Source of the DNA: CBCXVS01 sp965178525
Lineage (GTDB): Bacteria; Tectomicrobia; Entotheonellia; Entotheonellales; Entotheonellaceae
DNA: 28,011 nucleotides
Assembly (NCBI GenBank): GCA_965178525.1
Contig: CBCXVS010000066.1
Span: 1 to 28,011, forward strand
Direction: 5' to 3'
Each line of letters starts with the position of its first letter. Positions within the stretch are counted from its first letter, which is position 1. Below the pieces are notes generated by a model. The model did not search any database. It worked only from the letters and a program-made list of their open reading frames with translations, and had not been told where the DNA came from. Positions 17,550 to 25,892 of the stretch are shown here, piece by piece. The position numbers and the translations under genes are program-made.

Positions 17550-18131
17550 GGCAGAGGCTTGCAGCAGTGGAAAGATATCAAGATGCCTTGGCGACTCATG
17601 TGGAGGGAAATCGAAACTGAATAGCCCTAGAATAATCCCCTTTGCTCAGGCAGGCAAGTGATGGTATGGTTACGTCCGGCCTGCCATTCCGATGTAGAAA
17701 GAGCGTACACATGGTGACAGCCACCGTCACTCGGTATGCGGGACAATCCGCACGGTACCATGCAGCGCATGTGGAACCCTGCTTACAAGTCGGCAACATA
17801 TCCTGACAGATTTTCTGATTGGAGTTCACGCTTTGCTGTAGGCGGATCGACTTCTCACCCGCGACCTGGGATATTATCGTACGTACTTCCAGGCATTGCA
17901 GATCATCACACCCACGCCGACAGATCAGGCGTAACGATCTCATCTCCACCGCTCTGCCTCGGCGATGCAGACTCTGAGCCTCGTCACGAGCCTGATCCGA
18001 CCCTTCCTCACACCGCACCGCAATTTAGCGTTGCCTTTTGCGCCGGCATCAGGCACAATCACCTCTCATAGCGATGACATTAACAACGGAAATACTTCAC
18101 GTTATATTCACGGTAAATCCAAAATATCCGT
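17550..18131. other. Intergenic region after spoVR, no gene recognised
   Basis: These 582 bases separate the spoVR operon from the ligase gene. A 140-codon minus-strand frame (17596-18018) and a shorter plus frame overlap and have no recognisable domain, so I do not call them. One imperfect hairpin, GGCAGGC (17652-17658) with GCCTGCC about 22 nt later, is present without a following T-run. The last 70 bases are AT-richer, as expected of a promoter for the downstream operon, but I cannot define boxes with confidence. Confidence 0.45.
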
Positions 18132-20119
18132 ATGAATACCTCTCCACCCATAGCTGTAGATCATACATGTGATACCTTTCCCAAGCTCTTGCTCGACCGT
18201 GCCAAACGTCACCCGGACAAGATTGCCATACGCGAAAAGGCCCTGGGAATTTGGCAGGAATGGAGCTGGAGCGATATGCTCGCCGAGGTGCGTGCCTTTG
18301 CCTGCGGACTGGCGGCCCAGGGTCTACAACGCGGCGACAAGGTCGCCATTGTGGGGGATAACCGGCCGCAGCTCTACTGGGCCATGGTCGCGGTGCAATG
18401 TCTGGGTGGCGTGCCCGTACCGCTGTATCAAGACGCGGTGGCCGAGGAGATGCAGTTTGTCCTCGAGCATGCAGAGACACGCTTTGCCATCGTTGAAGAT
18501 CAGGAGCAGGCCGACAAAGTGCTGAGTGTGTGGGATCATTGCCCCATCCTCGAGGTGCTCATCTATGATGATCCCCGCGGCCTGCGCCACGAGGTGGCGC
18601 CGTTCCTACACGCCTTCGAGGCGATGCAGGCCCGGGGCCGCGCTTTCGACGCCGACCATCCCAGCTTCTTTGAGCTGTAAGCCGGCCGGGGCGCGGGCGG
18701 CGATCTCGCCGTCATCCTCTACACCTCCGGCACCACTGGGCGCCCCAAAGGGGTGATGCTGTCCTACGACAATCTCATCGTGACGTCGCGCCATGCCATG
18801 GCCCGCGAGGGCCTGCGGCACGACGACGACATCGTCGCCTATCTGCCCATGGCGTGGGTCGGCGACCACATCTTTTCCTATGCGCAATTTTACTGTGCCG
18901 GCTTGACCGTCAATTGTCCCGAAAGCGGCGCCACGGTTCGCCACGATTGGCGCGACATCGGGCCGACCTATTTTTTTGCCCCCCCCCACGCATTTGGGAA
19001 AACCTGCTGACCACAGTGATGATCCGCATCGAGGACGCGGCCTGGATCAAACGCCAGATGTTTCACTATTTTATGGCGGTGGCGCAGCGCGTCGGCGCCC
19101 GCCAGCTGGCCAAGCAGCCGGTGCGCCTGGTCGAGCGCCTGCTCTACGGGCTGGGGCATGTGCTGGTCTACGGGCCGCTCAAGGACAACCTCGGCTTCAG
19201 CCGCATTCGCCTAGCCTATACCGCCGGGGAGGCGATTGGCCCGGAGATCTTTGCCTTCTATCGCGCCCTCGGGATCAATGTGAAACAACTCTATGGCATG
19301 ACCGAAGCCAGTGTGTACGTCTGCGTGCAGCCCGATGGGGAGGTCAAACCCGACAGCGTAGGCACGGTCATGCCGGAGGTCGAACTCAAAATCTCCGACA
19401 GCGGTGAAGTGCTGGTGCGCAGTCCGGGGGTGTTTCTCGGCTACTATAAGAATGCCGAGGCCACGGCCGAGACGCTGCAAGACGGCTGGGTGCACTCGGG
19501 TGACGCCGGGTATCTCGACGGCGACGGCCACCTCCACATTATCGACCGGGCGCGGGATGTCAGCCGCCTGGCCGACGCCGAGCAGACGCTGTTGGCGCCG
19601 CGCTACCTCGAGAACAAACTGAAGTTCAGTCCGTTTGTCAAAGCAGCGGTGGTGCATGGGCCGGCCCGTCCGTTTGTCAGCGCCTTGGTCAATATGGACT
19701 TGGAAGCCGTGGGCAACTGGGCCGAGCGCCACGGGCTGGCCTACACCCATTACACCGATCTGGCGGCGCGTCCGGAGGTGTACGACTTACTGCAGGGCGA
19801 AATCGAACGGGTCAATGCCAGCCTGGCGGGCGAGCCGTAGATAGCCGGGGCGCAGATTCAGCGCTTTCTGATTCTGCCCAAGGAACTCGATCCGGACGAC
19901 GGCGAACTGACGCGTACGCGCAAGGTGCGGCGGGGATTTGTGGCCCAAAAATACGCGGATTTGATCGAGGCGCTCTACAGTGACAACGACCACATTGCGA
20001 TTGAGGCCCAAGTGGTTTTTGAGGACGGCCGCAGTGGCGCCATCAAGGCGGATCTGCACATTCGAAAGATCACGCCGGTGGCGGCCCAGGCCCGGGCCGG
20101 CGTCCGGTCAGTGGCGTGA
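18132..20119 (+). pseudogene. AMP-dependent (long-chain) acyl-CoA ligase, broken by TAA, frameshift and TAG
   Basis: Acyl-CoA ligases of the ANL superfamily adenylate a carboxylic acid and pass it to CoA. The frame from 18132 gives the N-terminal domain (KIAIREKALGIWQEWSWSDM, VAIVGDNRPQLYWAM) and ends at TAA 18678-18680. The same frame continues with the AMP-binding loop YTSGTTGRPKG (18719-18751) up to the run of nine C near 18979-18987, where one base is missing. Homology resumes as RIWENLLTT, then LYGMTEASVYV and GWVHSGDAGYLDGDGHLHI. A TAG at 19838-19840 stands where relatives I recall have E, followed in frame by LILPKELDPDDGELTRTRKV and a final TGA at 20119. The 1988 nt plus one base would give 662 residues, the normal length of FadD-like ligases. 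It is the first gene of the Liv-type operon, with 12 nt before livG. Confidence 0.87.
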
Positions 20120-20131
20120 AGGCAGGCTCAC

Positions 20132-20914
20132 ATGGACCACGGCGAACCCATCTTAGAGGTCGAGGCGATCGATCTGGCCTTCGGGGCGGTGCAGGCGCTC
20201 CTCGGCGTCAGTGTCGAGGTCCGGCGGGGGGAGATGCTCGCCATCATCGGACCCAATGGTGCCGGCAAAACCTCGCTTCTGAATGTGATCAACGGGGTCT
20301 ACCGGCCGCAGCGTGGCCGCATCGTCTTTCTCGGCCGGGAACGGGCCCGCACCGTGCGGCCGTATCAGGTGACGCGGCAGGGGATTGCCCGCACGTTTCA
20401 GAATATCGCCCTGTTCAAGGGCATGACCACGCTCGACAACCTCATGACCGGGCGGGCGCTCTATATGCGCAGCAGCATCCTGAGTCAGGCCCTATACTGG
20501 GGCCGGGCACTGCGAGAGGAAGAGGAACAGCGGCGGCATGTCGAAAAGGTCATCGACTTTCTGGAAATCGAGGCGATTCGCCAGACGCCGGTGGGGACGT
20601 TGCCCTATGGTTTGCAGAAACGTGTGGAGCTGGGCCGGGCCCTGGCGGCGGAACCACAACTCTTGTTGCTCGATGAACCGATGGCCGGCATGAATGTCGA
20701 GGAAAAGGAAGATATGTCGCGCTTCATCCTCGATATTCGCGACGAGTTCGGTATTACCTGTGTGTTGATCGAGCATGATATGGGCGTTGTGATGGATATT
20801 TCGGATCGCGTCGTCGTCCTCGATTATGGCCGCAAGATCGCGGATGGCCCGCCGCATATCGTGCGCACGGACCAGCACGTCATCGATGCCTATCTCGGGG
20901 TGGCGCATGCGTGA
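20132..20914 (+). CDS. livG: LivG-type ABC transporter ATP-binding protein
   Basis: This 260-residue ATPase energises a branched-chain-amino-acid-type (HAAT family) importer at the inner face of the cytoplasmic membrane. Walker A GPNGAGKT is at residues 40-47. The Q-loop region is ARTFQNIALFKGMT, the signature region LPYGLQKRVELGRALA (a degenerate LSGGQ, usual for LivG), and Walker B LLLLDEPMAGMN, followed by ITCVLIEHDMGVVMDISDRV. It starts 12 nt after the ligase and overlaps livH by 8 nt. The substrate of the system is not told by the ATPase; the neighbouring ligase suggests a carboxylate, perhaps aromatic or fatty, rather than an amino acid. Confidence 0.9.
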   Translation: MDHGEPILEVEAIDLAFGAVQALLGVSVEVRRGEMLAIIGPNGAGKTSLLNVINGVYRPQRGRIVFLGRERARTVRPYQVTRQGIARTFQNIALFKGMTTLDNLMTGRALYMRSSILSQALYWGRALREEEEQRRHVEKVIDFLEIEAIRQTPVGTLPYGLQKRVELGRALAAEPQLLLLDEPMAGMNVEEKEDMSRFILDIRDEFGITCVLIEHDMGVVMDISDRVVVLDYGRKIADGPPHIVRTDQHVIDAYLGVAHA

Positions 20915-21845
20915 TTTTCTGACCGCTATTTTCGTCACCCCATTCCTTGACATCGCCTCGAGCCCGATTTTTTTCGCCGAGGTGGTCGTGGGCGGACTCA
21001 TGGCTGGCGTCATGTATGCCATGGTCGCTCTGGGGTTTGTGCTCATCTTCAAAGCGTCCGGCGTCTTCAACTTTGCCCAGGGGGTCATGGTGCTGTTCGC
21101 GGCCCTGACGCTCGTCGGCCTGATGGAACTCGGTATGCCGCTCGTGCTCGCGCTCGTGCTGACGATAGGGGTGATGATCCTCCTGGCGTATGCCATCGAG
21201 CGGCTGATGCTGCGGCCGCTGGTCAATCAGGATCCGTTTACCCTCTTGATGGCGACCATCGGTCTGACATTTTTGCTTGAGGGCGTCGGCGAGTTCGTAT
21301 GGGGGAGTAACGTCAAGAAGCTGGATGTCGGCATTCCGGACGATTCCTTCGACGTGGGTGGCATGCTGCTGAATCAATTCGAGCTGGTCGCGGCCGGGGT
21401 CGCGGCAGTGCTCGTGATCGGGCTGGCGATCTGGTCGCAAAAAACGGCGATGGGCCGCGCGCTACGCGCGGTGGCTGACGACCATCAAGCCGCGACGGCC
21501 GTGGGCATCCCACTCAAAACCATCTGGGTCACCGTCTGGTCGGTGGCGGGCATTGTCGCTCTGGTGGCCGGCATCATGTGGGGGGCGAAAAGCGGCGTGC
21601 AGTTCAGTTTGTCGCTCATCGCCCTGAAGGCGCTGCCGGTGCTGATTTTGGGTGGCCTGACGTCGATTCCCAGCGCCATCGTCGGCGGGCTGATTATCGG
21701 AGTTGGCGAAAAAGTCGCGGAGGTCTACTGGGGTCCCGCCATCGGCGGGGCCATCGAGAACTGGTTCGCCTACGTGCTGGCCATGGTTTTTCTGTTGTTT
21801 CGGCCCCAGGGCTTGTTCGGTGAAGAAATCATCGAGAGGGTATAA
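20907..21845 (+). CDS. livH: LivH-type ABC transporter permease
   Basis: This 312-residue inner-membrane permease is one of the two channel subunits of the Liv-type importer. Hydrophobic segments are obvious: GGLMAGVMYAMVALGFVLIF, VMVLFAALTLVGLMEL and LVLALVLTIGVMILLAYAIE. The family motif RALRAVADDHQAATAVGIP (the cytoplasmic loop that contacts the ATPase) is present. The ATG at 20907 overlaps the livG stop by 8 nt; the frame is open further upstream, but that extension lies inside livG. No lesion is seen, although the binding protein of the same operon is broken. Confidence 0.9.
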   Translation: MRDFLTAIFVTPFLDIASSPIFFAEVVVGGLMAGVMYAMVALGFVLIFKASGVFNFAQGVMVLFAALTLVGLMELGMPLVLALVLTIGVMILLAYAIERLMLRPLVNQDPFTLLMATIGLTFLLEGVGEFVWGSNVKKLDVGIPDDSFDVGGMLLNQFELVAAGVAAVLVIGLAIWSQKTAMGRALRAVADDHQAATAVGIPLKTIWVTVWSVAGIVALVAGIMWGAKSGVQFSLSLIALKALPVLILGGLTSIPSAIVGGLIIGVGEKVAEVYWGPAIGGAIENWFAYVLAMVFLLFRPQGLFGEEIIERV

Positions 21846-21850
21846 GCACG

Positions 21851-22927
21851 ATGCTCTATCGGGAAACCGGCCAGTTCAAGACATCATACGGACGGGATCA
21901 GGCGATCTTTCCGATCGTGCAGGACCGCTGGAGTATGGCGGTCATCGTCACGGTGGCCTACGTCGTGGTGCCACTCATCGCCAATGAATACTGGCTGCAA
22001 GCCATTCTGATCCCGTTCCTCATCTTCGCGCTGGCTGCGATCGGCCTCAATCTCCTCACCGGTTTTGCCGGCCAACTCTCTTTGGGCACCGGCGGCTTTA
22101 TGGCGGTGGGCGCCTATGCTGCCTACAAGATGACGACGGCGTTTCCCGACGCCCCGGTTCTGCTGGTCTTCCTGGCCTCGGGCGGGTTCGCCGCCGCCGT
22201 TGGTATGGTCTTCGGCCTGCCGAGTCTGCGCATCAAAGGCTTGTACCTGGCGGTGACGACCCTGGCCGCACAATTCTTTTTAATGTGGCTGTTCAACCGG
22301 GTGGCCTGGTTTTACAACTACAATCCGTCCGGCACCATTACGGCGCCGCCCCGGACGTTTCTCGGCGTCATGCTCACCGGCCCCGAGGCCACCGCGCCCG
22401 TGCGCTATCTCGTGGCGCTAACGTTCGTTATGGTCTTCGCCTTGATCGCCAAAAACCTGGTGCGCAGCGACATCGGACGCACCTGGATGGCGATCCGCGA
22501 TAGGGATGTCGCCGCTGAAATGATCGGGATTCGGCCCCTGACGACGAAGCTGTCGGCGTTTGCCATCAGTTCGTTCTACTGTGGTATCGCGGGAGCGCTC
22601 CTGCTCTTTCTCTACCTCGGCAGCGTCGAGACGCTCGCTTTCGACATTACCGTGTCGTTCGAGGTGTTGTTCATGGTCATCATTGGCGGCATGGGTAGCA
22701 TCCTGGGCTCGATCATCGGGGCGGGCTTTATCACCCTGATGCCGATTTTTCTGACCAATGCGCCCCACCTGGTCGGCGCCGACCTACCGGTGGATCTGGC
22801 GAAGGAGTTGGAAGCGATTATTTTTGGCGGTTTGATCATTATCTTCTTAATTCTCGAGCCCCACGGCCTAGCGCGTCTCTGGCAAATCGGCAAGGAGAAA
22901 CTTCGCCGTTGGCCGTTTCCGTACTAA
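21851..22927 (+). CDS. livM: LivM-type ABC transporter permease
   Basis: This 358-residue second permease of the Liv-type importer has the pattern of LivM: an N-terminal segment with WSMAVIVTVAYVVVPLIANE, then LIFALAAIGLNLLTGFAGQL, SLGTGGFMAVGAYAAYK, SLRIKGLYLAVTTLAAQFFL and, in the ATPase-contact loop, RTWMAIRDRDVAAEMIGI. Later membrane segments include VLFMVIIGGMGSILGSIIGA. It starts 5 nt after livH and ends 20 nt before the livK start. The gene is intact. Confidence 0.9.
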   Translation: MLYRETGQFKTSYGRDQAIFPIVQDRWSMAVIVTVAYVVVPLIANEYWLQAILIPFLIFALAAIGLNLLTGFAGQLSLGTGGFMAVGAYAAYKMTTAFPDAPVLLVFLASGGFAAAVGMVFGLPSLRIKGLYLAVTTLAAQFFLMWLFNRVAWFYNYNPSGTITAPPRTFLGVMLTGPEATAPVRYLVALTFVMVFALIAKNLVRSDIGRTWMAIRDRDVAAEMIGIRPLTTKLSAFAISSFYCGIAGALLLFLYLGSVETLAFDITVSFEVLFMVIIGGMGSILGSIIGAGFITLMPIFLTNAPHLVGADLPVDLAKELEAIIFGGLIIIFLILEPHGLARLWQIGKEKLRRWPFPY

Positions 22928-22931
22928 TCAC

Positions 22932-22938
22932 AGGAGGG
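22932..22938 (+). promoter_or_regulatory. Strong ribosome-binding site of livK
   Basis: AGGAGGG lies 9 nt before the ATG at 22948. It fixes the start there rather than at the earlier in-frame GTG at 22909 inside livM, and fits the high expression expected of a periplasmic binding protein. Confidence 0.7.
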
Positions 22939-22947
22939 AGGACAATC

Positions 22948-24275
22948 ATGCGACCTACAAAAATAGAATTCACGTTATTCGTGGCGGCTGTCGTTGCCAC
23001 GATGGGATTGGCACCTCACGTCCAGGCACAGAACGAGCAGTTCATTCCCATGCTGGTCTACCGCACGGGCCCTTATGCGCCGAACGGTATTCCCATTGCG
23101 AACGGCTACATCGACTATCTCAAGCTGCTCAATGCGCGCGACGGCGGCCTCAATGGGGTCAAAGTCACCTGGGAGGAGTGTGAGACCAAATACAACACCA
23201 AGATCGGCGTGGAGTGCTACGAAAAGTTAAAACACAAGGGCGCGGCCGGCGCCTCGCTGATCAACCCGTATAGCACCGGTATCACCTACCAGCTCACCCC
23301 CAAAGCGCGGGTAGACCAGGTGCCGATCCATTCCATGGGCTACGGCCGCACCGCCGCCGCCGATGGCCGCATCTTCAAGTGGGCCTTCAACTTTCCCACG
23401 ACCTATTGGAGTCAGGCATCGGCGTTTATTATGTCGGCGAGCAAGAAGGCGGCATGGAGAAGCTCAAGGGTAAGACCATCGCGCTCGTCTACCACAATAG
23501 CCCCTATGGCAAAGAACCCATCCCAACGCTCACGGCGCTGGCCGAGAAGCTCGGTTATGACCTGAAGTTGCTTGCCGTCGATCACCCGGGACAGGAACAG
23601 AAGGCGACTTGGCTGCAGATTCGCCGCTACCGGCCAAACTGGATTTTCTTGTGGGGTTAGGGCGTGATGAATCAGGTCGCGGTGAAAGAAGCGGCGGCCA
23701 TCAAATTCCCTATGGACCATTTTATCGGCGTGTGGTGGTCCGGTAGCGAAGCGGATGTGGTTCCTGCCGGCGAGGCGGCGAAGGGATACAAATCGGGAAA
23801 TTTTCACGGTGTGGGTATGGATTTTCCGGTGCATGAAGCCATTCTCAAGCACGTCTACCAAGGCGACCAAAGCGCGGCGCAGGGCAACAATTTCGGTGAG
23901 GTGCTCTACAATCGGGGCGTCATCAATGCGGTGTACGATACCGAAGCCATCCACGTCGCGATGGCGAAATTCGGGAATCAGGCGATGACCGGCGAGCAAG
24001 TCCGTTGGGGGTTCGAACACCTGGATCTGACTGACGCACGGCTGAAGGCGTTGGGACTCGAAGGCTTTGCCCGTCCGCTCCAGGTGACCTGTGAAGACCA
24101 CGAGGGCAATGGTCCGGTCTTCATTCAGCAGTGGGACGGCGCCAAGTGGACCAAGGTCAGCGACTGGATCGCGCCGATGCGCGATGTCGTACGGCCGCAA
24201 ATCGAGAAAGCCGCAGCGGCATATGCCAAGGAGAACAACATCACGCCGCGCGATTGTGCCGCCGAAGGCTCATGA
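22948..24275 (+). pseudogene. livK: LivK-type periplasmic substrate-binding protein, broken by frameshift and TAG
   Basis: This is the substrate-binding protein of the Liv-type importer, exported to the periplasm. A signal peptide is seen (MRPTKIEFTLFVAAVVATMG...HVQAQ), then the family start QFIPMLVYRTGPYAPNGIPI. After FNFPTTYWSQASAFI (about 23431) the frame shifts by a net missing base, and homology resumes as YVGEQEGGMEKLKGKTIALV, ending at TAG 23658-23660 after WIFLWG. The same frame then continues GVMNQVAVKEAAAIKFPMDH to a TGA at 24275. Relatives I recall read WGWGVMN here, so TAG most simply replaces TGG (one G-to-A change). The 1328 nt plus one base corresponds to 442 residues, the usual size. 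Both lesions come before the C-terminal lobe is complete. Confidence 0.87.
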
Positions 24276-24285
24276 TTCGCGAGTG

Positions 24286-24310
24286 ATAGGGGGTACGCCG
24301 TGCGCCCTAC
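24286..24310. repeat. Imperfect palindrome of the GTAGGG/CCCTAC type
   Basis: TAGGGGGTACG and CGTGCGCCCTA form arms with two mismatches around a single C between livK and livF. It is related to the palindrome at 6859-6874. It may stabilise the upstream mRNA end as REP-like elements do, or be a leftover small mobile repeat. Confidence 0.5.
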
Positions 24311-24346
24311 GTAGGAAACCGGTGAGAAACTTCTGCCAGCGTATAC

Positions 24347-24368
24347 TCGGGAGAGGGCTGGGGTGAGA
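24347..24368. repeat. GGGAGAGGGCTGGGGTGAG-type intergenic repeat
   Basis: CGGGAGAGGGCTGGGGTGAG matches a string (or its complement, CTCACCCCAGCCCTCTCCC) that I recall as a widespread intergenic repeat in many Gram-negative genomes. Only this single half-copy is seen in the window. It ends about 17 nt before the livF GTG. Confidence 0.4.
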
Positions 24369-24384
24369 GAGGTGACATAACATC

Positions 24385-25200
24385 GTGAGCGAACCGGGTA
24401 AAACCCTGCTTAGCGTCAACAACATCGAGGTCGTCTACGACCATGTCATTCTGATGCTCAAAGGCGTGTCCCTCGATGTTCTCGAAGGCGGTATCGTGGC
24501 GCTCCTCGGGGCCAATAGTGCCGGTAAAACCACCACCCTGAAGGCCATCTCGAACCTGCTCAAGGCCGAACGCGGCGAGGTGACCAAAGGCCATATCACC
24601 TATGACGGCGCGCGAGTCGATCGCCTCGATCCGTCGACACTGGTGAAACGCGGCGTCATCCAAGTCATGGAAGGCCGCCATCCTTTCGGCCACCTCACCT
24701 GTGAAGAAAATCTGTTGACCGGGGCGTACACCCGGCAAGATAGCCGGGGCGCAGCGCAACGCGATCTGGAGATGGTCTACAGCTATTTTCCGCGTCTGGG
24801 CGAGCGCCGCCATGCCAAAGCCGGCTATGTTTCCGGCGGTGAGCAGCAGATGATGGTCATTGGCCGTGCCCTCATGGCCCGCCCCAAGCTCATCCTACTC
24901 GATGAGCCGTCCATGGGCCTGGCCCCGCAGTTGGTGAAGGAAATTTTCGACATCGTGTTGCACCTTAATAAAGAAGAAGGCGTCAGCTTTCTTCTCGCCG
25001 AACAGAATGCGACCGTCGCCCTGCACATTGCCGATTACGGCTACATTCTGGAGAACGGCCGGGTCGTTCTCGATGGCGGTGCTGCGACGTTGCGGGAAAA
25101 CGAGGACGTCAAGGAGTTTTACCTCGGGCTCAGCGCATCCGGGCGTCGGAGTTACCGCGATGTGAAGCATTATCACCGCCGCAAGCGCTGGCTGGCGTGA
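24385..25200 (+). CDS. livF: LivF-type ABC transporter ATP-binding protein
   Basis: This 271-residue second ATPase of the Liv-type importer begins SVNNIEVVYDHVILMLKGVS. Walker A is GANSAGKT at residues 42-49. Then come GVIQVMEGRHPFGHLTCEEN, the signature VSGGEQQMMVIGRALMARPK, and Walker B LILLDEPSMGLAP, followed by VSFLLAEQNATVALHIADYG. The C-terminal extension (about residues 250-271, SYRDVKHYHRRKRWL) is basic and is frequent in LivF proteins of the ligase-linked operons. The GTG start at 24385 lies 109 bp after livK, so the link to the operon is looser, and palindromic repeats fill the space. The gene is intact. Confidence 0.9.
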   Translation: MSEPGKTLLSVNNIEVVYDHVILMLKGVSLDVLEGGIVALLGANSAGKTTTLKAISNLLKAERGEVTKGHITYDGARVDRLDPSTLVKRGVIQVMEGRHPFGHLTCEENLLTGAYTRQDSRGAAQRDLEMVYSYFPRLGERRHAKAGYVSGGEQQMMVIGRALMARPKLILLDEPSMGLAPQLVKEIFDIVLHLNKEEGVSFLLAEQNATVALHIADYGYILENGRVVLDGGAATLRENEDVKEFYLGLSASGRRSYRDVKHYHRRKRWLA

Positions 25201-25264
25201 GGACTTTGTTCTGCCATCACCACGGTGCTAACCCACTTTGACATTGAGAAAGCAGGAGGTGCCC

Positions 25265-25675
25265 ATGGGACAAGTGCATGCCACGATCACTCTGACCAAT
25301 GCCCGTGAGGCGGTCATGGTCCGACTGAGCCAACTCGCCCCGGAGGCCGTTCACACCTACCAGGGTGAGGCACTCATCGACACGGGGGCCACGCGGCTGA
25401 CCATTCCCCCGTTTGTTGTTGACCAGATCGGACTCATCCGTCTAGGACACACGGAGGCCCAATATGCCGATGGACGAGTTGAGGAAGTAGACACGACGGA
25501 AGGCATCCTCATCGACATCATGGGACGCCGGGTAACACGCGATGCGATGGTACTTGGGACGCAGATTCTCGTCGGGGTGACCGTGCTTGAAGAGTTGGAC
25601 TTGCTAGTCGATTGCCCCCACCAGCGGCTCATTCCCAACCCCGCGCATCCCGACCAGACCGTTTTCCGGGTGTAG
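25265..25675 (+). CDS. Retropepsin-like aspartic protease (clan AA)
   Basis: This 136-residue single-domain protein has the retropepsin-like fold. The catalytic motif DTGA is in EALIDTGATRLTIPPFV (about residues 38-54), and the conserved second half LGTQILVGVTVLEELDLLVD corresponds to the hydrophobic ILGxxxL-type motif next to the flap. Single-domain members are expected to act as dimers. The ATG at 25265 follows AGGAGG (25254-25259), which decides against the earlier GTG at 25238. No signal peptide is seen. It lies 64 bp after livF and could be read with it, but a functional link is not evident. Substrates of bacterial single-domain retropepsins are mostly unknown; many are annotated only as aspartyl protease family. 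Confidence 0.75.
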   Translation: MGQVHATITLTNAREAVMVRLSQLAPEAVHTYQGEALIDTGATRLTIPPFVVDQIGLIRLGHTEAQYADGRVEEVDTTEGILIDIMGRRVTRDAMVLGTQILVGVTVLEELDLLVDCPHQRLIPNPAHPDQTVFRV

Positions 25676-25880
25676 GCACAGGCGCCAGAGACTACGGGCA
25701 ATAGAGTTGCATACCCGTTATCATGCACGCCACTGCGGTACTGATACAGCACCTATCCATCACCTTGATTCTTATGGAAACTTATGACACCATACCCGAA
25801 GCATGGTCGTAGATGTCCGGAGAGTGAGGACCAGGCGGGATGCTCATGTGGTTCAGGGTTGTCATCCATGTCCTGATGCC

Positions 25881-25887
25881 AAGGAGG
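25881..25887 (+). promoter_or_regulatory. Ribosome-binding site of the large exported protein
   Basis: AAGGAGG lies 5 nt before GTG 25893 and decides that start. The frame is open upstream to 25803, but that part lacks a ribosome-binding site, and starting there would bury the signal peptide. Confidence 0.65.
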
Positions 25888-25892
25888 ACAAC

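Noticed and set aside
17596..18018. 140-codon minus-strand frame after spoVR
   Set aside because: No recognisable domain, unusual composition and no convincing ribosome-binding site; left as intergenic.
1058..23660. Stop-codon reassignment (recoding) as the cause of in-frame stops
   Set aside because: TGA, TAA and TAG all interrupt genes, replacing apparently different residues, and intact genes here end with the same stops. Frameshifts also occur, which recoding cannot explain. No selenocysteine context is seen at the TGA in GH15.
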